From contig JAJIRX010000906.1 of assembly GCA_023853785.1 (NCBI GenBank), positions 186,001-250,000 of the forward strand: a DNA stretch of 64,000 bases, given 5' to 3'. The stretch's first letter is position 1, and each line of letters opens with the position of its first letter. Below are positions 24,973-36,249 of the stretch, piece by piece. Made by a program: the position numbers and the translations under genes. The notes under the pieces are model-generated. The model did not search any database. It was not told where the DNA came from and worked only from the letters and a program-made list of their open reading frames with translations. Origin of the DNA: Psilocybe azurescens (Eukaryota; Basidiomycota; Agaricomycetes; Agaricales; Agrocybaceae).

Positions 24973-26622
24973 ATGGCATTCACGCAGTGGTTGGGCCTCA
25001 TCTCCTCTCTATTCGTTCTTCTGATCCTCTATATTCGTCGGAATGACAGAATTCTGACTACTATTCCCCCGAATGCTCATTTCTTTGGCCCAAAACGGAC
25101 GACTGTGCAAGATGTTCATGCGACAGCTGAGAGATTGGCCAAATCCGCTTCACTGGAAAGTAAAGAGGTCATGCCACCGAGAACGGGGAGGAGATATATC
25201 GTAGTTGGCGGGGTGAGTCCTGATTCACTTTCGATTAGAGCAAAAGCTGACTCGATGCGGCCATCTTTCATGAACAGGGTGGATTTCTTGGTGGCTGGAT
25301 CGTGACCAAGCTGTTAGATCGCGGCGAGGACGTGCATAACATCCGTGTTCTTGACATTTTCCCCCAACAAATCACCCCATTTTACTTGAGGCGATCAAAA
25401 AGGCCTGCAGTTCGTGAAAGTGGATGTTACAGATGCAGGAGCGTTGGAAGCGGCATTCACAGCGCCGTGGCCTAAAACCACGCCGACTGGGAAGATGGAC
25501 CCAGAGCTCACGGTGTTCCACACTGCGGCGAATATCAGGTTCTATGAGCGGAAACTGGAGTTTCTGGACAGATCGGCTCGGGTGAATGTGGGCGGGACGG
25601 AGAACGTTATCCGAGCATCTCGCGCTGCAGGTGCGACTGTGCTCGTGTATACCTCCTCCGGCTCGGTTGGGGTCTGGAGCACGCGTCTTTGCTCTGGCCC
25701 TGGGAAAGGAATCGAATCATTTTGTGCAGATTATCAACGACGATGACAGTCGTCTGCCCAAACGACACGAGGACTTTTTCTCGAACTACGCTGCGACGAA
25801 ATTCAAGGCGGAGAAGCTGGTGCGCTCTTCTGATCGTGTGAGCACTGGCCCCACAAATTCGAAGAGGACTATGCGAACGGGGTGCGTTAGGCCAGGTAAT
25901 GGTGTTTTTGGCCCGAGGGGGACATGCTTTGTGGTGCGTATTTGAAGCGCTTAACCAATCCTAGCTGGGCGGCAACTGTATTCTCGTCCTTCACCTACGT
26001 CGAAAACTGCGCCGTAGCCCATCTTTGCTACGAGGCGCGTCTGATCGAACTGCAAAATGGTGGCCGAAACCCCGACATCGGTGGCCAGGCCTTCTGTGTC
26101 GCTGATCCCGGCCCTACGCCCACATACGGAGACGTGTATACCACCTTGGAAACACTGTCGGATGGAGAATGCACCTTCCCTTCGTTGTCGGCTACAGGGT
26201 TACTTGCTGTGGCCCACATTATCGAGGCGTACATTCGCGCGCAGCATGCCTTGGTCTCATCGGGATGGAGGCTAGCGACACTTCTGCCGGCTGTTACAGG
26301 GGGGATTGTTAACCTCCAGCCATCTATATTCTACCTCACAGCCGTGCATCTCATCTTCGATGACTCTCGTGCCCGTCTATCACCGGAAAAGGGAGGTCTT
26401 GGATATACGGGTACCTGGACGACTATGGAGGGTTTGCATAAGACGGCTGCAGAACACAAGGAAACGGCGCTGCGAGAAGGCCCGCGAGGTAGTGGGTCTG
26501 AAGTGGATATTGGGTTGACCTTTTTCTCTAGGAAGAAGAAAGGGAGTACTGGGAAAGAGGTTGTACAATTGAAGATTGAGGTTCCAAGTGTTGTCCCTGT
26601 AGAGGTGACTGCTCCCAGTTAA
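24973..26622 (+). CDS. 3-beta-hydroxysteroid dehydrogenase/isomerase family protein, sterol C-4 decarboxylase-like
   Basis: NAD(P)-dependent short-chain dehydrogenase of the 3Beta_HSD family, resembling Erg26 of sterol C-4 demethylation; microsomal by its N-terminal membrane segment (about residues 5-20). After an intron near 25212-25278 comes the nucleotide-binding motif GGGGFLGGWIVTKLLDRGEDV. Further motifs are VFHTAANIRFYERK, RVNVGGTENVIRASRAAGATVLVYTSSGSV and the catalytic YxxxK in NYAATKFKAEKLV, then TYVENCAVAHLCYEARL. The frame changes at five homopolymers, each explained by one missing base: C-run 25361-25365, A-run 25397-25401, T-run 25688-25690, A-run 25705-25707 and G-run 25917-25921. 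The concentration of same-direction losses points to sequencing error. The exact sterol substrate cannot be told; it could be a paralogue of Erg26. Confidence 0.82.
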
Positions 26623-28010
26623 CAGTGGAATGCCGTTGTAGGAGTGAAGCGTGGTATTTATTTTGCGTGTCATCGATGAATTAGGGCTGACCAAGTTATC
26701 GCCTTTCGGCAGGTGCAACTACGTAGTTCGTTTCTGTGCTAGTTCAAATCAGTCCAGGTTCTGTAAATATTTCCACACAAATTGCAAAGCGCTGTATTAT
26801 AATTTTGTCATATCATTCAGAGTGAGACAAACCTTACATCTAACAGACCACGTTTAGCTATTCTAGACATTCCAGGATAGATTATAGGCAGCTTCCCCAG
26901 GGCCTTTCCGCCGATAGAGTGTCGATTTCTGGCCAATCTAATACGGAGAGATTGCTTGGATTATCTAGTTGAATTCATAAATGTATTTGGCGTGAAACAG
27001 GGGAGGATATGGATGAAAAGAGGGTAATCACGAATCAGAAATTTACATTGTAATAAGGCAAGATGACGTCAAGTTCCAGCTCTTCTAATGAGATGTTTCG
27101 GCGCAAGTCAAATGTTTTCTGGTTGGTAACTAGAGCCAGAGGTCAGAGCGAGTATCCAACAATAGGTCGGACATATTTGAATAGACATAGTACACTGCTT
27201 GGTGGCGACGGAGTACTGATCCAGAACGATATACAAGATTCTGTACACCAGTCGGATATGAACGAGTTAGGAATTGGATGAAAAATGTTCAAGATGAAAA
27301 AGATTCTGAGCTCCTAGCCAAGCTATAAATCCAGGTCGCTGTACTGTTCTTCGTGCTCAACGTTGTAGTTGCATCCGACCGTTTTTATAGACTTGACAGC
27401 CTTGAAGGAACTCAGAAGCTCGACGTGTTGCCTAAGCCCATGAAGGTGACAACAGAATAGTTCCACTTCTACTTTTGGGAAAGCTTTCAGCAAAGCACTG
27501 TGGGATCGTAGGATGAGTTTCCTCCAAAATATATCCTGTAGCACAAGTGATGTAATAGACGAGAAATGTTTGATCAGGGTTGGTAGTGTCTTTCAGCCAA
27601 GCATTCTGCGCCCTGTCATAAGACGCGCCCTCGTCTATACGGGCTATTAACCTGAGCTGGGAAACCCAGAATGCAAGACGAGATCTGGGTCTATCAAGTT
27701 ATCCAAGTAGTTGCTTGTAGTTCTATGGACCGTGATTGAAGGTAAATGGTGTAGTAGAGAAGTAGGCAGCCATGCGCGCGACACGAGACAGCATACAGAT
27801 TCAGACAGAGGTTTTTTTGTCGTTGTGAAGATGATCGATGATAACTTCGACAATCTCAATAGGAATATGTTGTTGGCCTATTTGTTGCATAGATTAGAGA
27901 TAAAGTACCAATTCAAAAATATACACCACCCAAAACCAATGGACATTTTGGTGGACCACGGTGGTGGAAAAGTCACATACCGTCACATTTTATTTTTGCA
28001 GAGAACGTCC
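26623..28010. other. Intergenic region before the coiled-coil gene
   Basis: 1.4 kb with no recognised gene. A frame in phase with the next gene is open from about 27711, so the true start of that gene could be earlier (ATG 27831). The first 250 nt look like 3' UTR of the dehydrogenase. Confidence 0.45.
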
Positions 28011-29990
28011 ATGACCATGTCTCCCGATGGTTCTATAGAACCATCTCACACCTCCAATTGGCATTCAATAAGGCCATGGGCACCTTCGCTTTCTCTGGCA
28101 GTACGGGAGATAACCTCGGTCTCGGCCACATTCATACTTTCTTCGACTTTGAGCGGTGAACTCGACTCTTCATTGGCATCCATTGGTTTTGAGGCGGCAG
28201 AGGACGACTCCGGAAACGTTCAAGATGGGGCTAGTGTTACAATGTCAATTCCAAGGAAGAGCAGTTCCGTCATTGCCGATGCACTCGCAAAGGGACTGTC
28301 AGTCAATGTCAACGGATCTGCATGGCCGAGGGCTTTCATCCGGATCGATGATCAAGTGGATGAAGCTGTCATCATCATATACGCTCTCATGCCTGGACGA
28401 CAATATGACATTGAACTAGCTCTTGCCTCTGCAGGCCAACCGGGAACGATACGGCGGCAGGTTACAACGCAGGGTGAGTAGCATGTTTTACAGTTTACCA
28501 TCATTCTCATCTCTTTTCGCAAGACGATTCAGAACCAGATACTACAGGGAATACTACAGATCCAGAATCACCGAATCCCGACAACTCCTCGTCATCTGAT
28601 CCTCACTCCACTCCATCCACTTCACCCAGCCGGACTGTCCCAGGAACGCCTCCAGCAGCTCCTCAAATTACCCTGGAGGACAGGCTCAATCAACTGCAGC
28701 ATACACTCTCAAACGTGAACTCGGAGCAAGAAAGCCTCGTTGCATCGCTCAAATCAGCGCGGAGGGATGCGCAAAAGGCAGATTCGGCTCTGCGGTCCGA
28801 GATTGAGACCTTGAAGAGGACATCCGAGAAGAACGCCGCGACCGAGTTTAGAGGCAAGCAAAAGGTTCTGGCACTGCAGGAGTCGGTGAAGCGGGCTCAT
28901 AACGCTACGAAGGAGATGGAGGAGACGGTCGAAGAAATGGAAAATGGGTTTCCGGAGCTGACTGCGGTCAGAGACAAGAAGGAAGCAGAATATGCGAAAA
29001 TCAAACAGGAGGCAGACCGGGTCAGGAAAGAACGAGAGGACGTTGAAGAAAAGGAGAGAAAGAAGCTCGAGTCTATGAAGGCGGAGCTGGCAGTTTTAAC
29101 CAACAAACTGGAAAAATTGGGAGGCAAGAAGGAGAAGTTGGAATCGACGCTTATTCCTGATCTGGAAGGCAGACTGAGCGATGTTGCAGCGGAAATTGAA
29201 GCTGAAGAATTGGAGCTGGCGCGTCTGGAGGAAGAAGAAAACCAATTCATGATCCATCAAGAATTTCACAGGAGTTTCGAGAGTGACCAGTCTATGGACG
29301 ACGTCCGAGTCCGTCCTACGCCAATCGGGAGACCGACACCAGCTCCAATACAACGCCCTCAGGTCGATGTGTCACTACCCTGGAGTCCTCCTATGTCTCT
29401 TCGTCAAGCGCAATCGCTCGTGCACCCTGGGCAGACTCAACCGCATAGTCCTCGTTCTCAGTCATACAATGGCCTCGCCAATCCGACCCACAGTGCCCCT
29501 GCGCTGCTGCTGGGCCCTCAACGTCGAGGATCATTAAAGTCAAACGTTGTACATGCATCAGCTCCTTCAATTTCGACCTTGGCCACTTTCTCTTCCACGT
29601 CCTTTTCGTCGCTTCCCAGCTCAACTCCCACCACGACGTCTTCCCCAACATCATCTTCTATCAACTCGTCGCCTACGCGAACCAGTCCTGGAATGTCGGC
29701 TGCTACGTCTACTCTGTCAAGTCGTGCACCCGCCTTCGAGCCCTCGAGATCAATTATGAACGGCGGTAACCACTATCATGGACAGGGCCATGCAAGTTCG
29801 AACTCTACCGCGACGAGCTCTGGGTTCTCCCCCTTCTCATGGAGGTTTGCCGGCCCAACGACCTCGAGGATTTTCGATAGGAAATAACAGGCCTTCGGCG
29901 TCGTCGTCGGGCAAAAATGGCGTTCTTCCGTATATGCACTGGGGTGGCACACATGGATCGGGGCATGCTGGCTTCGATACTTCGCGATGA
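28011..29990 (+). CDS. Coiled-coil protein with N-terminal beta-rich domain and Ser/Thr/Pro-rich tail
   Basis: No function recognised. The N-terminal ~150 residues (WHSIRPWAPSLSLAV, then SVNVNGSAWPRAFIRIDDQ, then AVIIIYALMPGRQYDIELAL) look like a conserved beta-sandwich, possibly fibronectin-III-like. After an intron at about 28474-28523 comes an acidic/Ser linker, then about 180 residues of highly charged coiled coil (DRLNQLQHTLSNVNSEQ to LARLEEEENQ, about 28680-29240). The rest is low-complexity Ser/Thr/Pro. The frame closes at 29887, but a frame one base over continues with RPRGFSIGNN and SGKNGVLPYMHWGGTHGSG to a stop at 29990. This has the look of a real C-terminus, so a frame error near 29850 is likely. 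Starts at 28011 or 28017 are equally plausible. Confidence 0.6.
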
Positions 29991-30558
29991 GGCAGGCCAG
30001 TAGTGTGGACGCTTCATTACGCGGTAGCCCTTTCCCAACAGTATAGGGGCATATTCTTCTTGCATCGCTCTTCACTTTATGACCTTTCATGATTTTCCTT
30101 TCTTCTCTTTGTAGTATCTTCATCAGATAGGCATATTTACTTGCATCCATGGTCATACTGAGACATCGATTCGTCGCATACATGTATTTTTTTCCTTTTC
30201 TTTTCTTTAATGTATCAGCAAGTAGCAGTAATGGGTTTGAGGAGTAAATTATTCCAAATTATTTAATTGATATTACACTGGTGACTGTGCCGAGCCCCTG
30301 GGCGAATAGGACACGCCAGGGCGGCGATTGAATTCACTAATTTGTTTGCCCAATGCCAACACCTTCCGCCGACTACCTTAGTTTGATGAGCTCCACACTG
30401 CTTGGCACCTATTCGCTCGTAGTTGACACAACCAGGAGCGAGGCTAGTAAGCAATCGTTCAAACATAACATTAAAACTGTCGACCAACGCGTGCTGTTGC
30501 ATACGGACCCCAGCTCTGTGCCGCACGACATACTAGGTGCTGCGCGGTGCCTTCTCAG

Positions 30559-30596
30559 CTAGCCGTATTTAATGGGCGCTTAGCGCCTACGGCTAG
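30559..30596. repeat. Compact inverted repeat able to form a 14-bp hairpin
   Basis: The arm CTAGCCGTA (30559-30567) pairs perfectly with TACGGCTAG (30588-30596). Inside it, GGCGC (30575-30579), loop TTA, and GCGCC (30583-30587) extend the stem, with only tttaatg bulged on one side. It lies in the 0.85-kb gap between the coiled-coil gene and an F-box gene. It could be the terminal hairpin of a small mobile element or a transcription-end structure; nothing nearby decides. Confidence 0.45.
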
Positions 30597-30836
30597 AGTA
30601 GCAACGCCAAGCAAGACTTGGCTAAACTTGCAGTAATATCCGCTCCGAAGTTGACTATATATTATATTCTCGAGTACATACATATATCACTCCATAGTCA
30701 ATGTCCTACCGTCAGAGACCACAAGGAATCCTGGCAGTAGAGTTTTGTTTTCCCATCGTTGATAATGGATATTATGAATCCATATATTAACATATGCGAT
30801 GCTGGCGCATTTCTCATAGAAAGATAGAACGGTTGC

Positions 30837-31644
30837 TTAGGAGTGGCATTGCTTATGGCGCTCTTCGGGAGAGTAAGGCCTGATGACCAGTTTCTTGAGA
30901 TATGGGAACAACTGTAGTGGAATACGATCCGGCTATTGAATGAACGCCAGTGTTAGAAGTGTGTTGACTTTCCCGGAGGAGGTCCAGATATAATACAGGA
31001 CTTACAGTTGAGCCTCGGTAAATACAATCGATCATGGCAATCCCCCCGAGAAGAGTAGGGTGCCGTGCCGTAAGACTGGCTTTTCCGATATTTAACAGAT
31101 TGTCAATTGAAATAGACATTCTGCGTAGTTTTGAAAATTCTTTCATGCAAAGAATACGGGAGTGTGTTCTTAGAGTCACCCTGGTGTGCCTTCCACTCCG
31201 CCAGTAAAGCTCCACTACGGATCGTCCAGGAAGAATCTTTAGGATTTCTTTTGTATCGCAGCACAGCGTTTGCAGGTGCAAAGCCCATGGCAACTTAGGC
31301 GGATCGCTTCTGCATTTCCACGGAAGAATTTTTATATCGCGTTGGGTATCTAGAAAATTGGTAGCGGCCTCGGGTGCTTCGTTCCAGTAGCTTGTTAACC
31401 AGAGGAGGGTATCCAGCTGGAAAGGCATTTCTTCAGGCACAGGATGTGGACTATGTCATAGTGTGCTGAGGAACTCGTATTGAACTTACTCGTCAACGTC
31501 CTTCATCGTTCTGTACAAAGACGCATCGCTTCCGCGTAAAAAGAAATTGGAAGTCAGCGCCAGGGCATGAAGATCGCAGCGACTGTATTCAAGGTGCTCG
31601 ACAATAACTCTGGTCAGTTCTGGTGGTAACGTGGACTCGATCAT
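30837..31644 (-). CDS. F-box-like protein
   Basis: Probable SCF ubiquitin-ligase substrate adaptor of the type greatly expanded in mushrooms. On the minus strand it begins MIESTLPPELTRVIVEHL, an F-box-like start (LPPEL...IVEHL), followed by HALALTSNFFLRGSDASLYRTM. The middle has leucine-rich-like strands (LHLQTLCCDTKEILKIL, MKEFSKLRRMSISIDNLL). After an intron near 30930-31010 it ends FPYLKKLVIRPYSPEERHKQCHS, stopping at 30837-30839. Introns near 31450-31490 and in the last third are canonical. The match to the F-box consensus is weak but the architecture is typical. It is transcribed divergently from another F-box-like gene starting 860 nt away. Confidence 0.6.
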
Positions 31645-32505
31645 GATACACTTGAATGTGTATTAGATTAGATTACGCCGTACTAGAGACGTAAATAGGA
31701 AAAAGTACCTTATTGCACGGCTGGAATGGCTTGTTCAAAGGTCTGATATAAGGGTCTTCGGGAAGGTGGGTGGTAGAAAGAAAGAGATAGACGTGCTCAA
31801 GGCATGAAGGCAGAAATCACTGGGTTTGGCGGCCGACATTGATGGCCGCCCATCCAAACTGTGTTATTAGTACTACTTGCTATAAGTATCCGTTAGCATC
31901 TGTATGCACTACTAGAATTCAACATACGTATATAGACATGTCAAATTACTGTCATTAATAAATAGCGATAGGGTATGGCCTGTTGATAGATATGTGATAT
32001 GCTCATACTATGTAATTCGGCGAGCCGTGGACTAACCTTCTGTTCTGGTGGATGAAGACATCAGAATCCGTCATCGAGCTGTACACAGGGCGTGATGCTT
32101 CCCAGTGCTTCCAGATAGATGAAAGTTTTTGGAAATCAGTGTTCAAGCGTTGCCATGTTCTCTAACGCGGGTGTCGCGGTGGGTGAAAAGTGAAAAGGCA
32201 AAGAAACCGCAACTGAGTTTAAATTTGGCCGACTTTATTACCCGGTCACCTGGAAGCATCGCACTTAAGCTAAAAAACACAATCCACGTCAATGAACGTC
32301 TTGAGGTCCATCTCGACATCCCTTTACGCAGGGTGAAGCTGTCAGCTTCAGGATGCCTTTTTCATACATCACGATGGATGGTGAAGCGTTGACATTGCGC
32401 GGTTGATTTAAAGCCTTGTCAGTCGCTCTCTCTTCGTCCCTTCTTTAAAGTTTACACGTTGAACCTTCAAAGCTTCAGCATCTAATCACTCCCTACTAGA
32501 GCATC
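31645..32505. other. Shared promoter region of two divergent F-box-like genes
   Basis: 860 nt between two divergently transcribed genes. A short frame at 32129-32392 is not supported. No clear TATA box or known operator is seen. Confidence 0.5.
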
Positions 32506-34369
32506 ATGATATCTCCTCCTTCCTCCTTACAGTCGCCTCTACTTTCTCTTGCTCCAGAATTGATTCATGATATCTGCCACCAGGCGAGTACCATTTCATT
32601 TTAACAGAAGGCAAGATTACTGAGACGTGTGCATGTGCTTAGCTTGATTTATACACTTTGAAGCAGCTTCGCTCGACGTGCAAAGCTTTGGCAGAGTTCC
32701 TCGGCTATGCCGTCTTGCGAACGCTCACAATCCAAGTTTCCAAGAACAAGCTTGAGCAAGGCTTGTCTAAGCTTACAGCATTGTCGACTGGGAATCATGC
32801 TGCTTGTGAATCGACCAGACAGCTCAGAATCGGGTCGCTTTCGGCTGTATACGAGCCTGATAGGACAATCGCTTGGAAATGGGACCCAGCTTTGAAGGGC
32901 TGGGTGGCTGATGTGCCTCCTGAAGACCCTTTGGAAGCGGTCGCTGAGGAGACGATTGCTGCTCACTTGTTTGACGCGATCGCGTCTATGAAGGGCGTCG
33001 AGGATGTCGAGTAAGAGCTTATTTTCATCGTTTGTTTTTTCATTCACTGACTATACCCTCTTAACTTATAAAGATGGGATCCACAAAACAAGGACAGCGA
33101 ACAGACCCATCGTACAGTCATGGATGTACTGAAAACATTACCGAAACTGCGCCATTTCCGCGTTTCTGTTACTTGGTTAAAGACACCGTTGGATCTGGAA
33201 TCTTTCACAAGTCTTCAAGAGATGAATATGCAAGGCATCTCAGAAACACTTCAGGAGGAAATGTTCGAAGGCCTAGCGAAAGCCGTGGCCAGAAACCCCG
33301 GTCTTATCTTGCTCGAAATTAATAATATCGGACGCTACTGTCGGACGATCGATAAATTCCAGAGTCTACATCAGGTTTTCAAGTATTATCAAGCAAATGC
33401 ACCGCCTCTACGCCTACGTCACCTCCGAATGAATTTATGTCTCTTCCGCTTGGATGACATTACCATGCCGCACCTTCAACACCTTACCTCACTCGACCTT
33501 ACGCTCGTCGAGCAGCCTAACACTCCTCGAGATGCGGGAACCGAGTCAGAACTCGACAATTCATCCGTGCTACAAGAAAAGGAGCAGTTTGGTTCAAGTT
33601 TCCAGGATGTCTGGGTAGCATTCCGCGTCGCCGGTGTGCGATTGGAGAATATCACTATCGACGTTGTGCCACATTCTTTCGTCGACTATCTTTCGTCTTA
33701 TTCGGGGTTGAAAAAGTTGGATATCGTCCTCAATAATTTCACTGATCAGCAAACGTCGGATCTAGTGGCCAGTCGGTTCTTTGAGGAATCGCTCGGCTGC
33801 CATGTCCACTTCTTGGAGGAGCTTTCATTAAGCACATCGTATGAAGGCCTCTGGTGTGTTGGCTCCCAGAACTTGGAGTTATTGTCGAAGTGTAAGAGAA
33901 TGAAATACTTGCGCATGAGCGTCAATTCTTCTGAGCTGCCATTGCCATTGGATATTATTAATGACCTGAAAGAAGCCCCAGTCTTGGGGGATGAACCAAA
34001 CTTGATTGTGAGTGCTCTAAGTTAAATTTCTTCATACTTATATCGATTCTCACTTCATTTTTCAATGCAGAAACTTGTCCTCGATATGGCTGCCACACAC
34101 ATGCCAAGCATCATGGTCATTCAGATCCTTGAGGCGTCTATCTTGACCTGCTGTGCCTCCAGACCATGCGGGACACATTCGATGAAACAACCATCTCGCG
34201 TAAATTCGATAATGACGGACATTCTGCCCAATTATGTGCCACCTTCTTCCTGCTACCGTCTTCCCGTTTTGACAATCAGCTCTTTAACGGGCAGGCGCGT
34301 CTCTTTGTAGGTAGTTCAATCGCAGATGATGGCTCACGAGGATCCTTGAGATATGTACTTACTAAGTAG
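32506..34369 (+). CDS. F-box-like protein with leucine-rich strands
   Basis: Likely SCF adaptor. It starts MISPPSSLQSPLLSLAPELIHDICHQ (F-box-like LAPELIHDI), then LDLYTLKQLRSTCKALAEFLGYAVL, the classic helix after the F-box proline-leucine motif. Leucine-rich strands follow (LKTLPKLRHFRVSV, FTSLQEMNMQGI, LRLRHLRMNLCL, MPHLQHLTSLDLTLVEQ, SGLKKLDIVLNNF). The first intron (32584-32642) uses a GC donor (CAG|gcgagt); the second (near 33012-33073) and third (near 34009-34070) are canonical. Near 34130 the frame likely slips by one base: the shifted frame gives YLDLLCLQTMRDTFDET and ends at 34369, while the unshifted frame would end at 34310 with unconvincing sequence. About 560 residues. Confidence 0.68.
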
Positions 34370-34914
34370 TTCAACGTTTGAACAACGTCCGCAGATCCGA
34401 TTTGTTTAGTATCTACACATTACACCTTATTAGATTGAGCTAGAGAAACACTGTAGTCTCCAGAAAATTTAAGCCGGTTCACTCTCAGTCCTCCTGCACA
34501 TTTCCCGATGTTTGCCAGTGTCTGCCCTTGTCTGCCTTAATGACAATTGTACTGAAGTCATCCAATTTCAATCATTTCCCGACGCAGACGACAAATTCTG
34601 AAAGATAACCGGCCGATCTGATACCGATTAGAACCCGTAGTGCCGTCGGTACTATATACGGTAAGAACGGTACTCCATATAGTAGCATTCCTGGCATTGG
34701 AAATCGGTTAGAAAGTTGAGATGTTATCTAATATTCAGAGCAAATTTCTTTGTGTACGCGAGTACCGACACTACACTGTCTCTTTACCTCTTCTTACTAT
34801 TCAGAACTCAACGAAAGGTCAATTTACCTGTTACCTAACGAATTACTTCCATTAATATAACGTTTACACAGTCTATTCTATTGTTGAACGTGTATACGTG
34901 TATATATCATCGCC
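34370..34914. other. Intergenic region and SET-gene promoter
   Basis: 545 nt of AT-rich DNA with repeated cggtac words near 34650-34675 and tatatat close to the next start codon. No gene seen. Confidence 0.5.
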
Positions 34915-36249
34915 ATGGTACAATCTACCAGCACCTCGACATGCGTATTAGAAGATCAAGCGTACACACTGCACACTCTAACCCTACCTGGATCAGAATT
35001 CTCTGAAGAGGCCGTTATATCTTGCTTGCTTGACCCGGCTCTCATACCTCTTCTACCCAACCCACTACCATACGCACACAGGCCGATCGATAACCCGAAT
35101 TTCCGCGTTCTACAGACGGCCCATAAAGGCGCAGGTCTCTTTGCAGCTCGAGATATAGCGGCTGGAGAGCTGATCATAGTTGAACATCCTGTCTTGATAC
35201 TGCCAACGGGACGGTTCCCTGCCGCAATTTATGACGAGCTTGGCAATCGCTTGCCGGAGAAGCGCAGGGGAGAATTGTTGGCTATGGCGAACTCGAGATC
35301 TAAGGATGAATGTGAAAGTCCGGTAGAGGGTATCGTGCGGACGAATGCTTTGATGTTGGAGCTGGATCCTATGGGGAAGATTTCAGAGGAGAAGAAGGAA
35401 ATTTATGGTGGTGTGTATTCTACCATCAATCGAGCCAACCATAGGTGAGATATCTCGGATTCTTGAGTTGACTATTTCACTAACTGCTTTCGCTAGTTGT
35501 GGCCCAAATGCGACTGTAAAATGGGATCTAGCGTCTTTGACGGAGACTTTCTACGCTCTGAGGCCTATTGTCGAGGGCGAAGAGATTCAAAAGACTTACA
35601 TCAATCCAATGTTCTCTCGCGAAAAACGAATGGAGACCCTCTTGAACAATTATCGCTTTAGTTGCGATTGTCCCTGGTGCGACATTCGATCCGGAGAACA
35701 ATGTCAGATAGACCATGGCCTCCCATTCACCGCAGACGAACAGGCGTCGATAGAAGCGTCAGACAGAGACCGCGCACTCCTGGGAACATGGATCTTTACG
35801 CACCCTGGATACCAGAAATGGAGCACGGATCTGTCACGGACGGACGATGTCATCATCACCTCCCACTTGGAGGCCCTCGCCTTGATCGACAAGGAAGGTA
35901 TGCATGGGTTGCAGAATCTGTTCATCAGGGAGATTGCCATGTGTTATGCCGTGCTCGGTGATCTGGACGCCTTCAGACAATGGGGCGAACGCGTAGTCCA
36001 GCTCAGTCGGATCGAGGATTCTCCTGTAGCGAGGAAGTTTGAGGAGTGGCTTGTAGATCCGCCGAAGCTCATGAAGAAATGGGCATGGAGGAAGCGGCAG
36101 AGGGAGCGTGAGTGTATTTCTGTGTGTTTAGTGCAAAGCATGCTGATGGTGAGGTTTTAGAGATGCCTGGTAAGAGGATGCTAAAGGCGGACAATACCGC
36201 AGCCATCGACATTGTCGATTTTAATATCCTCTTCCAATATTCAGAATGA
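34915..36249 (+). CDS. SET-domain protein lysine methyltransferase-like (SMYD-type without MYND finger)
   Basis: Predicted S-adenosylmethionine-dependent protein methyltransferase. The SET core begins near residue 65 (HKGAGLFAARDIAAGELIIVEHP). The signature NHSCGPN at residues 175-181 is assembled across the first intron (35445-35496). Then come ETFYALRPIVEGEEIQKTYINP, supplying the catalytic tyrosine region, and a post-SET cysteine cluster (FSCDCPWC). A helical C-terminal half follows. After a last intron near 36110-36161 the protein ends MPGKRMLKADNTAAIDIVDFNILFQYSE at TGA 36247-36249. No MYND zinc finger is present. Substrate (histone or other) cannot be told. No frame errors seen. Confidence 0.85.
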
